Shown: positions 1 through 7,082 of the stretch, piece after piece | Position numbering within the stretch: the first letter of the stretch is position 1 | How the letters are laid out: each line of letters starts with the position of its first letter | Source of the DNA: an uncultured Selenomonadales bacterium | GTDB taxonomy: Bacteria; Bacillota; Negativicutes; Acidaminococcales; Acidaminococcaceae | DNA length: 64,000 nucleotides | Assembly (NCBI GenBank): GCA_900314855.1 | Contig: OMWZ01000004.1 | Location: 1 to 64,000, forward strand | Reading direction: 5' to 3' | Translations under genes and position numbers: made by a program | Notes under the pieces: generated by a model | Database searches by the model: none | Seen by the model: only the letters and a program-made list of their open reading frames with translations | What the model was told of the DNA's origin: nothing

Positions 1-102
1 GTTTGAGAGCTGTGTAAATTCCAGGTACTCTAAAACTTTATACGCTGACAGAAGAAAGCACGACCAGTTTTAGAGATTTATCAATTGGTTCTATGTATAT
101 TT
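1..102 (+). CRISPR. Leader-distal end of a type II CRISPR array
   Basis: Bases 1-36 form a complete 36-nt repeat that begins GTTTGAGAGC and ends CTCTAAAAC, the GTTT...AAAC form typical of type II (Cas9) arrays. Bases 37-66 are one 30-nt spacer. Bases 67-102 hold a decayed repeat starting GTTTTAGAGA that matches the full repeat at about 15 of its first 20 positions and then diverges. A decayed last repeat normally marks the end far from the leader, so the leader, earlier spacers and cas genes should lie to the left of the window. No cas gene or convincing tracrRNA anti-repeat was seen inside the window. Confidence 0.85.
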
Positions 103-155
103 GGGGGCTTTATCGAAGTATAGGAACATCTTCTATTCCCTAAAGGAGCCATTCT

Positions 156-560
156 ATGCGTACGATTCATGTCGTGGCCGCCGTGCTGGAACACGATGGC
201 CGCATCTTCGCCACCCAGCGCGGCTACGGCGAATTCAAAGGATATTGGGAATTCCCCGGCGGCAAAATCGAGCCCGGCGAAACCCCGCAGCAGGCCCTGC
301 GCCGCGAAATCCAGGAAGAACTGGCCACGACCGTCGACGTGGGCCCTCTCGTCGGCACCGTCGAATACGACTATCCCGACTTCCACCTGTCCCTGCAGTG
401 CTATCACTGCCGCGTCCTGGCCGGGCACCTGACCCTCCTGGAACACGAAGCCGCCCGCTGGCTGCCCCTGGACGCCCTTGCTTCCGTCGACTGGCTGCCG
501 GCTGACCGCGATCTGGTTCGCCAGTGGCAGCGCCAGGGAACCGTGGCAGCGAAAAAATAA
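156..560 (+). CDS. Nudix hydrolase, MutT / CTP pyrophosphohydrolase-like
   Basis: This 134-residue protein is about the normal length for small MutT-type nucleotide pyrophosphatases, which clean oxidised or odd nucleoside triphosphates in the cytoplasm. The Nudix box is complete: G36, E42, then REIQEE at residues 50-55, with a GYWEFPGGK lead-in that is characteristic of the (d)NTP-cleaving subgroup. A good ribosome site (AAAGGAG) lies 7 bases before the ATG. The gene starts about 50 bases past the end of the CRISPR array and runs away from it. The exact nucleotide substrate cannot be read from the sequence. Confidence 0.9.
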   Translation: MRTIHVVAAVLEHDGRIFATQRGYGEFKGYWEFPGGKIEPGETPQQALRREIQEELATTVDVGPLVGTVEYDYPDFHLSLQCYHCRVLAGHLTLLEHEAARWLPLDALASVDWLPADRDLVRQWQRQGTVAAKK

Positions 561-1031
561 GCAAGACAGGACAAGATGTCCCCCCGTTTCCGTCCGCGAA
601 TTTCCTCGGGCGACGGGGGATTTTTTTCGATTTCCGTCCGATTTTCCTCCAATTTCCCTCCAAATTTTTCCCCAATTTCCTTCTTTTTTTGCCTTTTTGG
701 CGGGACATCTTCCTGCTTGAAAAATACATTACGGGACTGAAAATGTCCCGAAAATGCTCTTCTTCGTCCTTCCTGCCGGAAAAAATCCCCAAAAATCCTG
801 AAAATTTTTAAACTGTCGCAACCCATGGTCCCATGCGGGTTTCCGAACTTCGCGCAGCGCGAGGTACGGATTTTTTTTGCTTTTTTTAAAAATTTCCGTG
901 TAGGTTTTTCAATCTTCGAGCGTATATATGGGTGAGAGGGTAATTAGGAACCTACAGGTACGGCCCCCAATCCGCCTGGAAAAATGGTCCCGGTTCCGTC
1001 CCTCATCTTACAGGCCAAAGGAGTGTTTCCC
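561..1031. other. Long non-coding stretch with inverted repeats
   Basis: No convincing gene lies here. The stretch holds a C/T-rich tract (about 610-690), an 8-base inverted repeat CGGGACAT (701-708) and ATGTCCCG (743-750), a strong terminator hairpin (843-880), and a second inverted repeat TGTAGGTT (899-906) and AACCTACA (949-956) in the leader of the next gene. Its base composition is visibly lower in GC than the flanking genes. Confidence 0.6.
843..880 (+). terminator. Rho-independent terminator
   Basis: A near-perfect stem pairs CCGAACTTCGCG with CGCGAGGTACGG around a CAG loop, followed by eight T residues. It lies 280 bases past the mutT-like gene, so it ends either a long 3' tail or a separate small RNA. 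Confidence 0.8.
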
Positions 1032-1763
1032 GTGTTACTTACCAATCCTCGCGTCGTCACGGAAGACGACATTATCGACATGGCCCGCGAGGCCGCCGGC
1101 AGCATCGATACAATCTATCTGCACTGGACGGCGGGCCATTACGGGCAAATCTTCGACGACTACCATTTTTCCATCGACGGAGACGGTACCATCTATGCCG
1201 CCTGCCGGTCGCTGCTGGAGAAAAAGTGCCACACTTGGCGCCGCAACAGCCGCAGCATCGGGATCGCGCTGTGCGGCGCGTACGGCGCCCGCGTGACCTT
1301 GCCGACCTGCGAGATCGGGGCCGGCGTGTCCGCCCTGAGCCGTGCCGAGCAAGTCATGCCGCATATCCCCCACATCGTGGAGTATGGCCCGGAGCCGCCT
1401 CTTCCGCTGCAAACGGAAGTCATGGCGCGGCTGGTCGCGATTCTGTGCCGTCATCTCAACCTGCCCATCGAGCCGGCGACGGTACAGACCCATTGCGAAG
1501 CCGCCATCCGCGACGGCTACGGGCCGTGCTCCGACGACCCCGAACTCCGCTGGGACCTGTGGTTCCTGCCCAATGCCGATCCCTCGGCCGCTGCGTCCGG
1601 GACGCCGGAGGAAGCCAAAGCCCGGGAATGGCAGGCCCTGTCCGTCACGGTGGCGGACGCCGAAGAGGCCGCGCGGCTCGTGGCGGAGCTTCCCATCACA
1701 CGGGGAGGGGACCTGGTGCGGGGCAAAGCGCGGTGGTACCGCGCGCACACGTGGCTGAACTAA
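1032..1763 (+). CDS. N-acetylmuramoyl-L-alanine amidase (amidase_2 / PGRP fold)
   Basis: The protein should cut the amide bond between MurNAc and the stem peptide of peptidoglycan. The zinc-site pattern of amidase_2 enzymes is visible: H31 in LHWTAG, H67 in CHTWRRN, and H154 in QTHCEA. I chose GTG 1032 because AAAGGAG ends 8 bases upstream; an ATG at 984 is in frame but has no such site. The 243-residue product has no signal peptide, as in phage endolysins, and has about 50 extra charged residues at the C-terminus. It heads a tight cassette with DUF1659, DUF2922 and YvrJ proteins. Whether the cassette is a lysis, export or wall-turnover module is unknown. Confidence 0.85.
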   Translation: MLLTNPRVVTEDDIIDMAREAAGSIDTIYLHWTAGHYGQIFDDYHFSIDGDGTIYAACRSLLEKKCHTWRRNSRSIGIALCGAYGARVTLPTCEIGAGVSALSRAEQVMPHIPHIVEYGPEPPLPLQTEVMARLVAILCRHLNLPIEPATVQTHCEAAIRDGYGPCSDDPELRWDLWFLPNADPSAAASGTPEEAKAREWQALSVTVADAEEAARLVAELPITRGGDLVRGKARWYRAHTWLN

Positions 1764-1794
1764 TCCTTCGGCCCCTGCGAAAGGAGGTGAGATC

Positions 1795-2013
1795 ATGGAC
1801 TTCAACGTAACCAAACGGACCCTGGGCGTTATCGTCGAAAACGGCACCGATGCCAACGACGAAATGACCTACAAGACGTTTTCCTTCCACGGCGTCAAGC
1901 CGGGCGTGGAGAAAGACGCTCTCGTGCAGGCCGGCCTGGCGCTTGCGTCCCTCATGGACGCCGTGCTCTACGGCATCGGCCTGACCGAAAAATCCGAAAG
2001 CAAACAGAACTAA
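1795..2013 (+). CDS. DUF1659 family small protein
   Basis: This 72-residue protein matches what I recall of DUF1659: a short beta-rich N-terminus, a YKTFSF...GVKPG segment near residues 26-36, and a closing helix with QAGLALASL. It has a textbook AAAGGAGG ribosome site. DUF1659 and DUF2922 genes are commonly neighbours in Firmicutes, and the partner follows directly. No catalytic motif, signal peptide or membrane segment is visible. The function is unknown; it may be a structural partner of the next protein. Confidence 0.8.
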   Translation: MDFNVTKRTLGVIVENGTDANDEMTYKTFSFHGVKPGVEKDALVQAGLALASLMDAVLYGIGLTEKSESKQN

Positions 2014-2038
2014 TCCTTAATGGAAAGAGAGGAATTTT

Positions 2039-2275
2039 ATGGCAGAAGTATTGAAAGCTTCGCGGGAAAAGAAACTGGAACTGATTTTCGCGACGGCCGG
2101 TGGACAGAAAAAGACGATCGCCATCGCCCAGCCGAAGGAAGACGTCACGAAAGAAGCGGCCGAGGCGGCCATGCAAAAGGTCGTGGACGCCGGCGTCTTT
2201 ACGACAGCGAAAGGGGACCTGGCAGGAATCGTGGGAGCCCGTATGCGCACGACGGACCTGGAACCCCTGGCCTGA
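2039..2275 (+). CDS. DUF2922 family small protein
   Basis: The 78-residue product has the DUF2922 pattern: KKLELIFATAGGQKKT near residues 10-25, an acidic IAQPKEDVT stretch, a helix ending in AMQKVVDAGVF, then GDLAGIVGARM. The start is ATG 2039, with AGAGAGG upstream. It lies 25 bases after the DUF1659 gene and is followed closely by a YvrJ gene, so the three are probably translated from one message with the amidase. It has no known enzymatic residues; the function is undescribed. Confidence 0.85.
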   Translation: MAEVLKASREKKLELIFATAGGQKKTIAIAQPKEDVTKEAAEAAMQKVVDAGVFTTAKGDLAGIVGARMRTTDLEPLA

Positions 2276-2296
2276 CCGCCGGGCTCCTGACTTCCC

Positions 2297-2449
2297 TTGG
2301 ATACGGAGCAGCTGCTGCGCGGCATCGCGGACGTCGGCTTTCCCATCATCCTCAGCTGGTACCTGCTCGTGCGCATGGAGAGCAAGCTTGCCGGCCTGAC
2401 CGAGGTGTTGCGGGAGCTGAGCGTCAATGTGGCGGCCTTGCGGCAGTAA
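2297..2449 (+). CDS. YvrJ family small membrane protein
   Basis: A 50-residue protein starts at TTG 2297, the first possible start after an in-frame stop at 2288. Residues about 9-27 (IADVGFPIILSWYLLVRM) form one hydrophobic helix that contains the family's GFPI...YLLVR pattern. The rest is a helix of LTEVLREL type. YvrJ proteins are small and uncharacterised, and this one resembles the UviB/BhlA holin-like plan of one membrane helix followed by an amphipathic helix. That resemblance is my inference. With a signal-less amidase in the same cassette, it could be the membrane partner that lets the amidase reach the wall. Confidence 0.7.
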   Translation: MDTEQLLRGIADVGFPIILSWYLLVRMESKLAGLTEVLRELSVNVAALRQ

Positions 2450-2640
2450 CCGTGGGACCGCCATAACCGCCTTGATCACGTCCGCAGCGGCAGCGGGGCA
2501 CTCCGCCGGGAAGGCGGAGTGCACGGGCCCGCCGGCAGGAAAGCAGAAAAGACGCCGGCCGGGGCGCCCCCAGCCCCGGCCGCGCCGAAAGCGCCGCCGG
2601 CGCGGCCTTGCACCCCCGACACAGTGACGCGCAACACGAA
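2450..2640 (+). other. GC-rich spacer after yvrJ
   Basis: The yvrJ reading frame stays open for another roughly 80 codons after its stop and encodes an Ala/Pro/Lys-rich run with GC-rich third positions. It has no start codon with a ribosome site, so I do not call a gene. A small hairpin (CACTCCGCC with GGCGGAGTG) lies near 2501-2522. Confidence 0.3.
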
Positions 2641-2673
2641 GCGCCTGGATCTTCGCGATCCAGGCGCTTTTTG
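2641..2673 (+). terminator. Rho-independent terminator
   Basis: An 11-bp perfect stem (GCGCCTGGATC with GATCCAGGCGC) with loop TTCGC is followed by TTTTTG. It closes the amidase-YvrJ transcript and directly abuts a parS-like site. Confidence 0.9.
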
Positions 2674-2687
2674 TTTCCCGTGAAACA
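2672..2687 (+). other. parS-like site 1
   Basis: TGTTTCCCGTGAAACA differs from the ParB/Spo0J consensus TGTTTCACGTGAAACA at one base. It is flanked by an extra T...A pair and lies between two convergent genes. It is one of five identical copies in the window. Confidence 0.75.
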
Positions 2688-2748
2688 AGGGCAGGGAAGC
2701 CCGGGGCTGCGCCACCCTCCGGGGCCGCGGCGTAGGCAGGGGTCCGCC

Positions 2749-3450
2749 TCATTCGTCCAGCAGTTTGGCGCCGGTTAGGAAAAAGTCGCTTTTCCGGTAG
2801 CGCAGGAGTCCTTCCTTCTGCATCTTGCTCAGCTCGGCGCTCAGGGCCGACCGGTCGACCCCCAGGTAATCGGCCATCTGCTGGCGGTCGAAGGGGATGG
2901 TGAAACGGCGGCTTTGGGTCTTTGTCGCCAGAAAGGACAGATAGGACAGAACGCGGCCGCGGATCGTTTTGGGCGCCGTGTGCAGCATGCGGCGCGACAG
3001 GGATAGGTTTTTCCGCGCCAGGATATGCAGCAGGTTCGCCGTCAAGCGGGGATATTCCCAATGCTGCCCCGCCCGGATGGTCAGGATCCTGGACACATCC
3101 AGGCACAGGACATCCGTATCCTCGGCGGCGACCACGTGGATCAGCAGCGGCTCGTCGCCCATGGCGGCGTAGGCTTCGGCAAACAGGTCGCCCGTTTCCG
3201 CTTGTCCCAACAGGGCGCGGTTGCCCCAGACATCGTCGTGCTCGATATGGACGCGGCCGCGCAGGACCAGACTCATCGTGTGGACCCGGTCTCCTTCCAG
3301 ATGGATAAAAGCGCCTTTGGGATAGGACCGGATCACGGCTCCGAGGGCAACCAATTTCGCCTGGATGTCCTGTTCGGCAATTCCGGCAAACAAGGGTGTC
3401 GTGGCCAGGAAACGATAATCCAAATCAGACAGTGTCAGGGCAGTCCTCAT
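2749..3450 (-). CDS. Crp/Fnr family transcriptional regulator
   Basis: The 233-residue protein has the normal two-part build: an N-terminal cyclic-nucleotide-binding-like barrel (about residues 15-130, with LVLRGRVHIEH and GDLFAE) and a C-terminal winged helix (about 150-225) whose recognition segment is RQQMADYLGVDRSALSAELSKM. No cysteine cluster of the Fnr type is present near the N-terminus, so an oxygen-sensing Fe-S form is unlikely. GGAGG precedes the ATG by 6 bases. The gene faces away from the SNF symporter region, and the space between them could hold a shared control site. Effector and targets are unknown. Confidence 0.9.
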   Translation of the reverse strand: MRTALTLSDLDYRFLATTPLFAGIAEQDIQAKLVALGAVIRSYPKGAFIHLEGDRVHTMSLVLRGRVHIEHDDVWGNRALLGQAETGDLFAEAYAAMGDEPLLIHVVAAEDTDVLCLDVSRILTIRAGQHWEYPRLTANLLHILARKNLSLSRRMLHTAPKTIRGRVLSYLSFLATKTQSRRFTIPFDRQQMADYLGVDRSALSAELSKMQKEGLLRYRKSDFFLTGAKLLDE

Positions 3451-3853
3451 GCTCCATTCCTCCTTTTTGTTGGCAAGACAACGGCAGTTCTCTCGAAGGT
3501 ATCATATCCTATCCTAAGGAAAAGGACAAGGGGATTCGCGCCCCGCCGCCCCGCCCCGCCGCACACGAAAGCGCAGCCCCGCCGCTTTCGCCACCGTGGG
3601 AAGGGCCGGCCTCCCATCGTCCTCCCTGGCCAGGGCCTTGCCGGATCTACCATAAAAACACAATCGTCCTTTTGTAATACTGTATTGTGCTGGTTTTTGG
3701 GGAATTTGATGGAAAATTTTCCGTAACGGTAGACAATTTTTGAAAACACGGTATAATGTGAGATATGTGTTTTTGAACGACGCACGCAGCGGCAAGAGAG
3801 AGAAAGCCGGCGGGCGGATGAGAGAAAAAGATCCCAGGGGGTTGGAGAGTCGT
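3451..3853. other. Divergent intergenic region with promoter
   Basis: No gene is seen between the Crp-type regulator and the SNF symporter. The right half is AT-rich and carries the promoter at 3730-3757; about 95 bases of transcribed leader follow before the chosen ATG. Confidence 0.6.
3730..3757 (+). promoter_or_regulatory. Sigma-A-type promoter of the SNF symporter
   Basis: TAGACA and TATAAT are separated by 16 bases. The site lies about 100 bases before the symporter start. Confidence 0.65.
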
Positions 3854-5251
3854 ATGGATGAGAATCAGAGAAACAGTTTTACCGGTACTTTAGGATTTGT
3901 CATGGCCGCGGCAGGCAGTGCCGTCGGCCTGGGGAATATCTGGCGCTTCCCGTTCCTGGCTGCCCGTGACGGCGGCGGCCTGTTTTTGGTCTGCTACCTG
4001 CTGCTGGTGGCGACCTTCGGGTACACGCTGCTGACGACGGAAATCGCGTTGGGGCGCGGCACGCGCCAGGGCCCGCTGACGGCGCCGTCCAAAGTGGACC
4101 GCCGCTTCAGCTGGGTCGGGGTGCTGGCCTGCCTGGTGCCGGTGCTGATCCTGCCGTACTACAGCGTCATTGGCGGCTGGGTGTTGAAATACCTCTGGGC
4201 CTTCCTTTCCGGCAGCGGGACGGCCGCTGCAGGGAGCAAGTATTTTACGGGCTTCATTACGAGCCAGTGGGAACCGATCGGCTGGTTCCTAGTCTTTATC
4301 CTGTCAACGTGCTTCGTCATTTATCGCGGGGTGGAGAAGGGCATCGAGCGGTATTCGAAGGTCCTCATGCCGATCTTCTTCCTGCTCATCGTCGTCGTTT
4401 CCGTCTATTCCCTGACGCTGAGCTACACCGATTCCGCCACGGGTGTCACCCGCACAGGCTGGCAGGGGTTCCTGATTTATACCATCCCCGATTTCCAGAA
4501 CCTGACATTCGGTAAATTCCTGTCCGTCCTGATGGATGCCATGGGGCAGTTGTTCTATTCCATCTCCGTCGCCATGGGCATCATGATCGCCTACGGTTCC
4601 TATGCCAAAAACAAGACGAACCTTTACCAGGCGGTCAACCACATCGAGTTCTTCGACACCCTGGCGGCGTTCCTGGCGGGCTGCATGATTATTCCCGCCG
4701 TCTTCACCTTCATGGGACGCGAAGGCATGTCCGCCGGTCCGGCCCTGATGTTCATTTCCCTGCCGAAAGTGTTCGACGCCATGGGCGGGTTTGGGGTCGT
4801 CGCGGGCATCTTCTTCTTCGTCATGGTCACCTTCGCGGCCCTGACCAGCAACATTTCCATCATGGAAGCCATCGCGGCCAGCTTTATGGACCGCTTCGGC
4901 TGGTCCCGCGCCAAAGCGACGACGATCATCGGCCTGTACGCCATCCTGGGCGGCCTGATCGTCTGCCTGGGCTATAACAAGCTCTATTTCGAGCTGCCGC
5001 TGCCGAACGGCGCCATCGCCCAGGTCCTCGACCTGGCGGACTACATCAGCAACAACATCGCCATGCCGGTCGTCGCTATCGGCGAATGTATCCTGATCGG
5101 CTGGGTTGCCGGTCCGGACTGGGTCATCGGCGAATTCAAAAAGGGCGGGTTCCCCTTCGGCCGCGAAACGATGTACAGATTGTTTGTCAAGTTCGTCACG
5201 CCTATCCTGCTGTTTATCCTGTTCCTGCAAGCCTTCGGCGTCTTCAACTGA
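3854..5251 (+). CDS. Sodium:neurotransmitter symporter (SNF/NSS) family
   Basis: The 465-residue membrane protein belongs to the LeuT-type sodium-coupled amino-acid importers. The first membrane helix carries the family signature AAAGSAVGLGNIWRFPF (about residues 15-32), which builds the Na+ and substrate site. About 11 to 12 hydrophobic segments follow. I chose ATG 3854 because GGAGAG lies 5 bases upstream and the protein then begins at the family's usual position; starts at 3740 or 3818 would add an odd basic tail. It has its own promoter and terminator. The next gene is an exported lyase-like enzyme, which may act on the same class of substrate. Confidence 0.92.
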   Translation: MDENQRNSFTGTLGFVMAAAGSAVGLGNIWRFPFLAARDGGGLFLVCYLLLVATFGYTLLTTEIALGRGTRQGPLTAPSKVDRRFSWVGVLACLVPVLILPYYSVIGGWVLKYLWAFLSGSGTAAAGSKYFTGFITSQWEPIGWFLVFILSTCFVIYRGVEKGIERYSKVLMPIFFLLIVVVSVYSLTLSYTDSATGVTRTGWQGFLIYTIPDFQNLTFGKFLSVLMDAMGQLFYSISVAMGIMIAYGSYAKNKTNLYQAVNHIEFFDTLAAFLAGCMIIPAVFTFMGREGMSAGPALMFISLPKVFDAMGGFGVVAGIFFFVMVTFAALTSNISIMEAIAASFMDRFGWSRAKATTIIGLYAILGGLIVCLGYNKLYFELPLPNGAIAQVLDLADYISNNIAMPVVAIGECILIGWVAGPDWVIGEFKKGGFPFGRETMYRLFVKFVTPILLFILFLQAFGVFN

Positions 5252-5266
5252 GACGGCGCGGAATTT

Positions 5267-5302
5267 CCTCCGGACCTCCTTCGGGCAGTCCGGAGTTTTT
5301 GT
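5267..5302 (+). terminator. Rho-independent terminator
   Basis: Stem CTCCGGAC with GTCCGGAG, followed by TTTTTG. It ends the symporter transcript and leaves the following lyase gene under its own promoter. Confidence 0.85.
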
Positions 5303-5331
5303 TTGCCAGCGCGGGCGCCGTCGGGTACAAT
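5303..5331 (+). promoter_or_regulatory. Sigma-A-type promoter of the exported lyase
   Basis: TTGCCA and TACAAT with a 17-base spacer, directly after the upstream terminator's T-run. About 80 bases of leader follow to the ATG. Confidence 0.7.
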
Positions 5332-5413
5332 AAAGACAGCAAAGGAGCAGAAGCGAGGCGGGACGCGTGGTTCCCGTCCGGGGGCTCCCTGTTTTCGCGA
5401 GGAGGTAGTGCCT

Positions 5414-6925
5414 ATGTTGCTGCGCAAATCGTTCCTGGCCCTGTTGGCCTGCACGCTCTTGACCGGCGTTGTCGGCGGGGCGGGGGAAGCGGCCCCGACC
5501 GCCGCCGCGCCGCGGGATAATTTCTACTGGCTGGGCCAGATCAACAAGGCCACGGACATCATCAACACGGACGAAGGCCTGCTGACGAAGGAAGAAGGCC
5601 GTGCCTTCGCCCAGGCGATTGCCAAGGTCCTGGCCGACGGCAGCCGCCCCGGCGCCGACCGTCCGTCCAACGTCATCCTGTTTGAACCCTACCTGATCCA
5701 GGCGGCGGGCCCGCAAATCACGAAAATCCATGCCGGTCGTTCGTCGCAGGATATGCTGACCACCGTCGGCATCCTGGAACAGCGGGAACATCTCCTCGCC
5801 CTGGCAGACGGGCTGAACCGCGTCCAGGCCGATTTGATCGCCCTGGCCGAAGCGAACCGCGAAACCATCATTCCCAATTACACCAACGGGGTCGCCGCCC
5901 AGCCGAACAGCCTGGCCCACTACCTGCTGGCCTACGCCGACGCCTACAGCCGCGATATGCAGCGCCTGCGCCAGTACTACAAACGGCTCAACCGCTCGCC
6001 CATGGGCGCCACGGTCCTGAACGGCACCGGCTGGCCCCTCAACCGCGATCGCATGGCTCATTACCTGGGCTTCGACGGCCTGGCCTACAACACATACGAC
6101 GCCGGCCAGGTGTTCCCCCAGGAAGCCCCCATCGAATCGGGCGGGATTACGAACTGCATCGCCATCCACACGACGGGATTTATTGAGGAAATCATGCAGC
6201 AATATGCCCAGCCGCGGCCTTGGATCCTGCTGAAAGAGGGCGGCGGCAACACGTACGTGTCCTCCGCCATGCCCCAGAAACGCAACCCGGGAATCCTCAA
6301 CCGCTGCCGGACCGACGCCTCGACCCTGTTGGGCCTGTCCGTCGAAGCCGCGTTCCGGTCCCACAACATTCCCGCCGGGATGGCCGACGGCCGCCTCAAC
6401 GGGCGGAACGATGTCTTTCCCCGGGCCACGAAGGTCCTGGCGGGCCTGGACCAAATCCTAAACAACCTCGTTATCGACCCCGACCGGGCCCTGGAAGAAC
6501 TCAATCTCGACTGGACCTGTTCCCAGGAAATCGCCGACCGGCTCATGAAAAACCATGGCATTCCCTTCCGGACGGGACACCATTTCGCCAGTGAAATCGT
6601 TTCCTATGCCCGGGCACACAACATTACCCCGAAAGAGTTCACCTACGACCAGGCCCGTCAGGTCTACGCCCGCGTCGTCGCCAACGATCCGGTCCTGCCC
6701 CAGGCCTTCCCCATGACGGCGGAAGAATGGGACAGCGCCAAAGATCCCCGGGCCATCGTCCGCAACCGTGCCGTCAAAGGCGGTCCCCAGCCGGCCGAAC
6801 TGGATAAGATGCTGCGCATGGCGAAAGAGACCGTGGCGGACCATGAAGCATGGACCCGGCAGACGCGGAAGAAACTGGAAGACGCGGAAGCACGGTTAAA
6901 TGCGGATTTTCAGGCCAAACTATAA
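5414..6925 (+). CDS. Exported fumarase/argininosuccinate-lyase superfamily enzyme
   Basis: The 503-residue product belongs to the lyase superfamily that includes argininosuccinate lyase and fumarase. The hallmark catalytic loop is present as [11 protein letters not shown] (about residue 285). Other ASL-like pieces are GRSSQD in the first third and [13 protein letters not shown] in the middle. Unlike normal ASL it starts with a signal peptide: two basic residues, a hydrophobic run [13 protein letters not shown], then an Ala-rich cleavage zone near residues 24-32. ATG 5414 follows GAGGAGG. It should therefore work outside the cytoplasm. No arginine-synthesis gene is adjacent; the SNF symporter lies upstream. 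The substrate is unknown, and a C-N or C-O beta-elimination is expected. Confidence 0.8.
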   Translation: MLLRKSFLALLACTLLTGVVGGAGEAAPTAAAPRDNFYWLGQINKATDIINTDEGLLTKEEGRAFAQAIAKVLADGSRPGADRPSNVILFEPYLIQAAGPQITKIHAGRSSQDMLTTVGILEQREHLLALADGLNRVQADLIALAEANRETIIPNYTNGVAAQPNSLAHYLLAYADAYSRDMQRLRQYYKRLNRSPMGATVLNGTGWPLNRDRMAHYLGFDGLAYNTYDAGQVFPQEAPIESGGITNCIAIHTTGFIEEIMQQYAQPRPWILLKEGGGNTYVSSAMPQKRNPGILNRCRTDASTLLGLSVEAAFRSHNIPAGMADGRLNGRNDVFPRATKVLAGLDQILNNLVIDPDRALEELNLDWTCSQEIADRLMKNHGIPFRTGHHFASEIVSYARAHNITPKEFTYDQARQVYARVVANDPVLPQAFPMTAEEWDSAKDPRAIVRNRAVKGGPQPAELDKMLRMAKETVADHEAWTRQTRKKLEDAEARLNADFQAKL

Positions 6926-7025
6926 TTTCACCGGGTCGCTATGATGGTCGTTGTCGCAAAATGGAATGTTGGATACGTGTCGTCTTTACACGTGTTTTTG
7001 CGATACGTATGAAAATGGGAAAAAC

Positions 7026-7068
7026 AAAAAATCTCCTGTGACCGCTGTCTGTCACAGGAGATTTCGTA
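7026..7068 (-). terminator. Terminator of the SSS symporter gene
   Basis: A 12-bp stem (ATCTCCTGTGAC with GTCACAGGAGAT) is followed on the minus strand by TTTTTTGTTTTT. It also faces the end of the lyase gene and may serve both strands. Confidence 0.85.
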
Positions 7069-7082
7069 ATTTCACAGGCAAT

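Noticed and set aside
561-900. A tracrRNA for the CRISPR array in the region after mutT
   Set aside because: I found no stretch complementary to the repeat; tracrRNA more likely lies near cas9 outside the window.
2450-2640. A small Ala/Pro-rich gene after yvrJ
   Set aside because: The frame has coding-like composition but no start codon with a ribosome site; it is more likely a GC-rich spacer.
4304-6454. A 716-codon open frame on the minus strand
   Set aside because: It lies opposite the SNF symporter and the exported lyase, both with clear family motifs; a codon-bias shadow.
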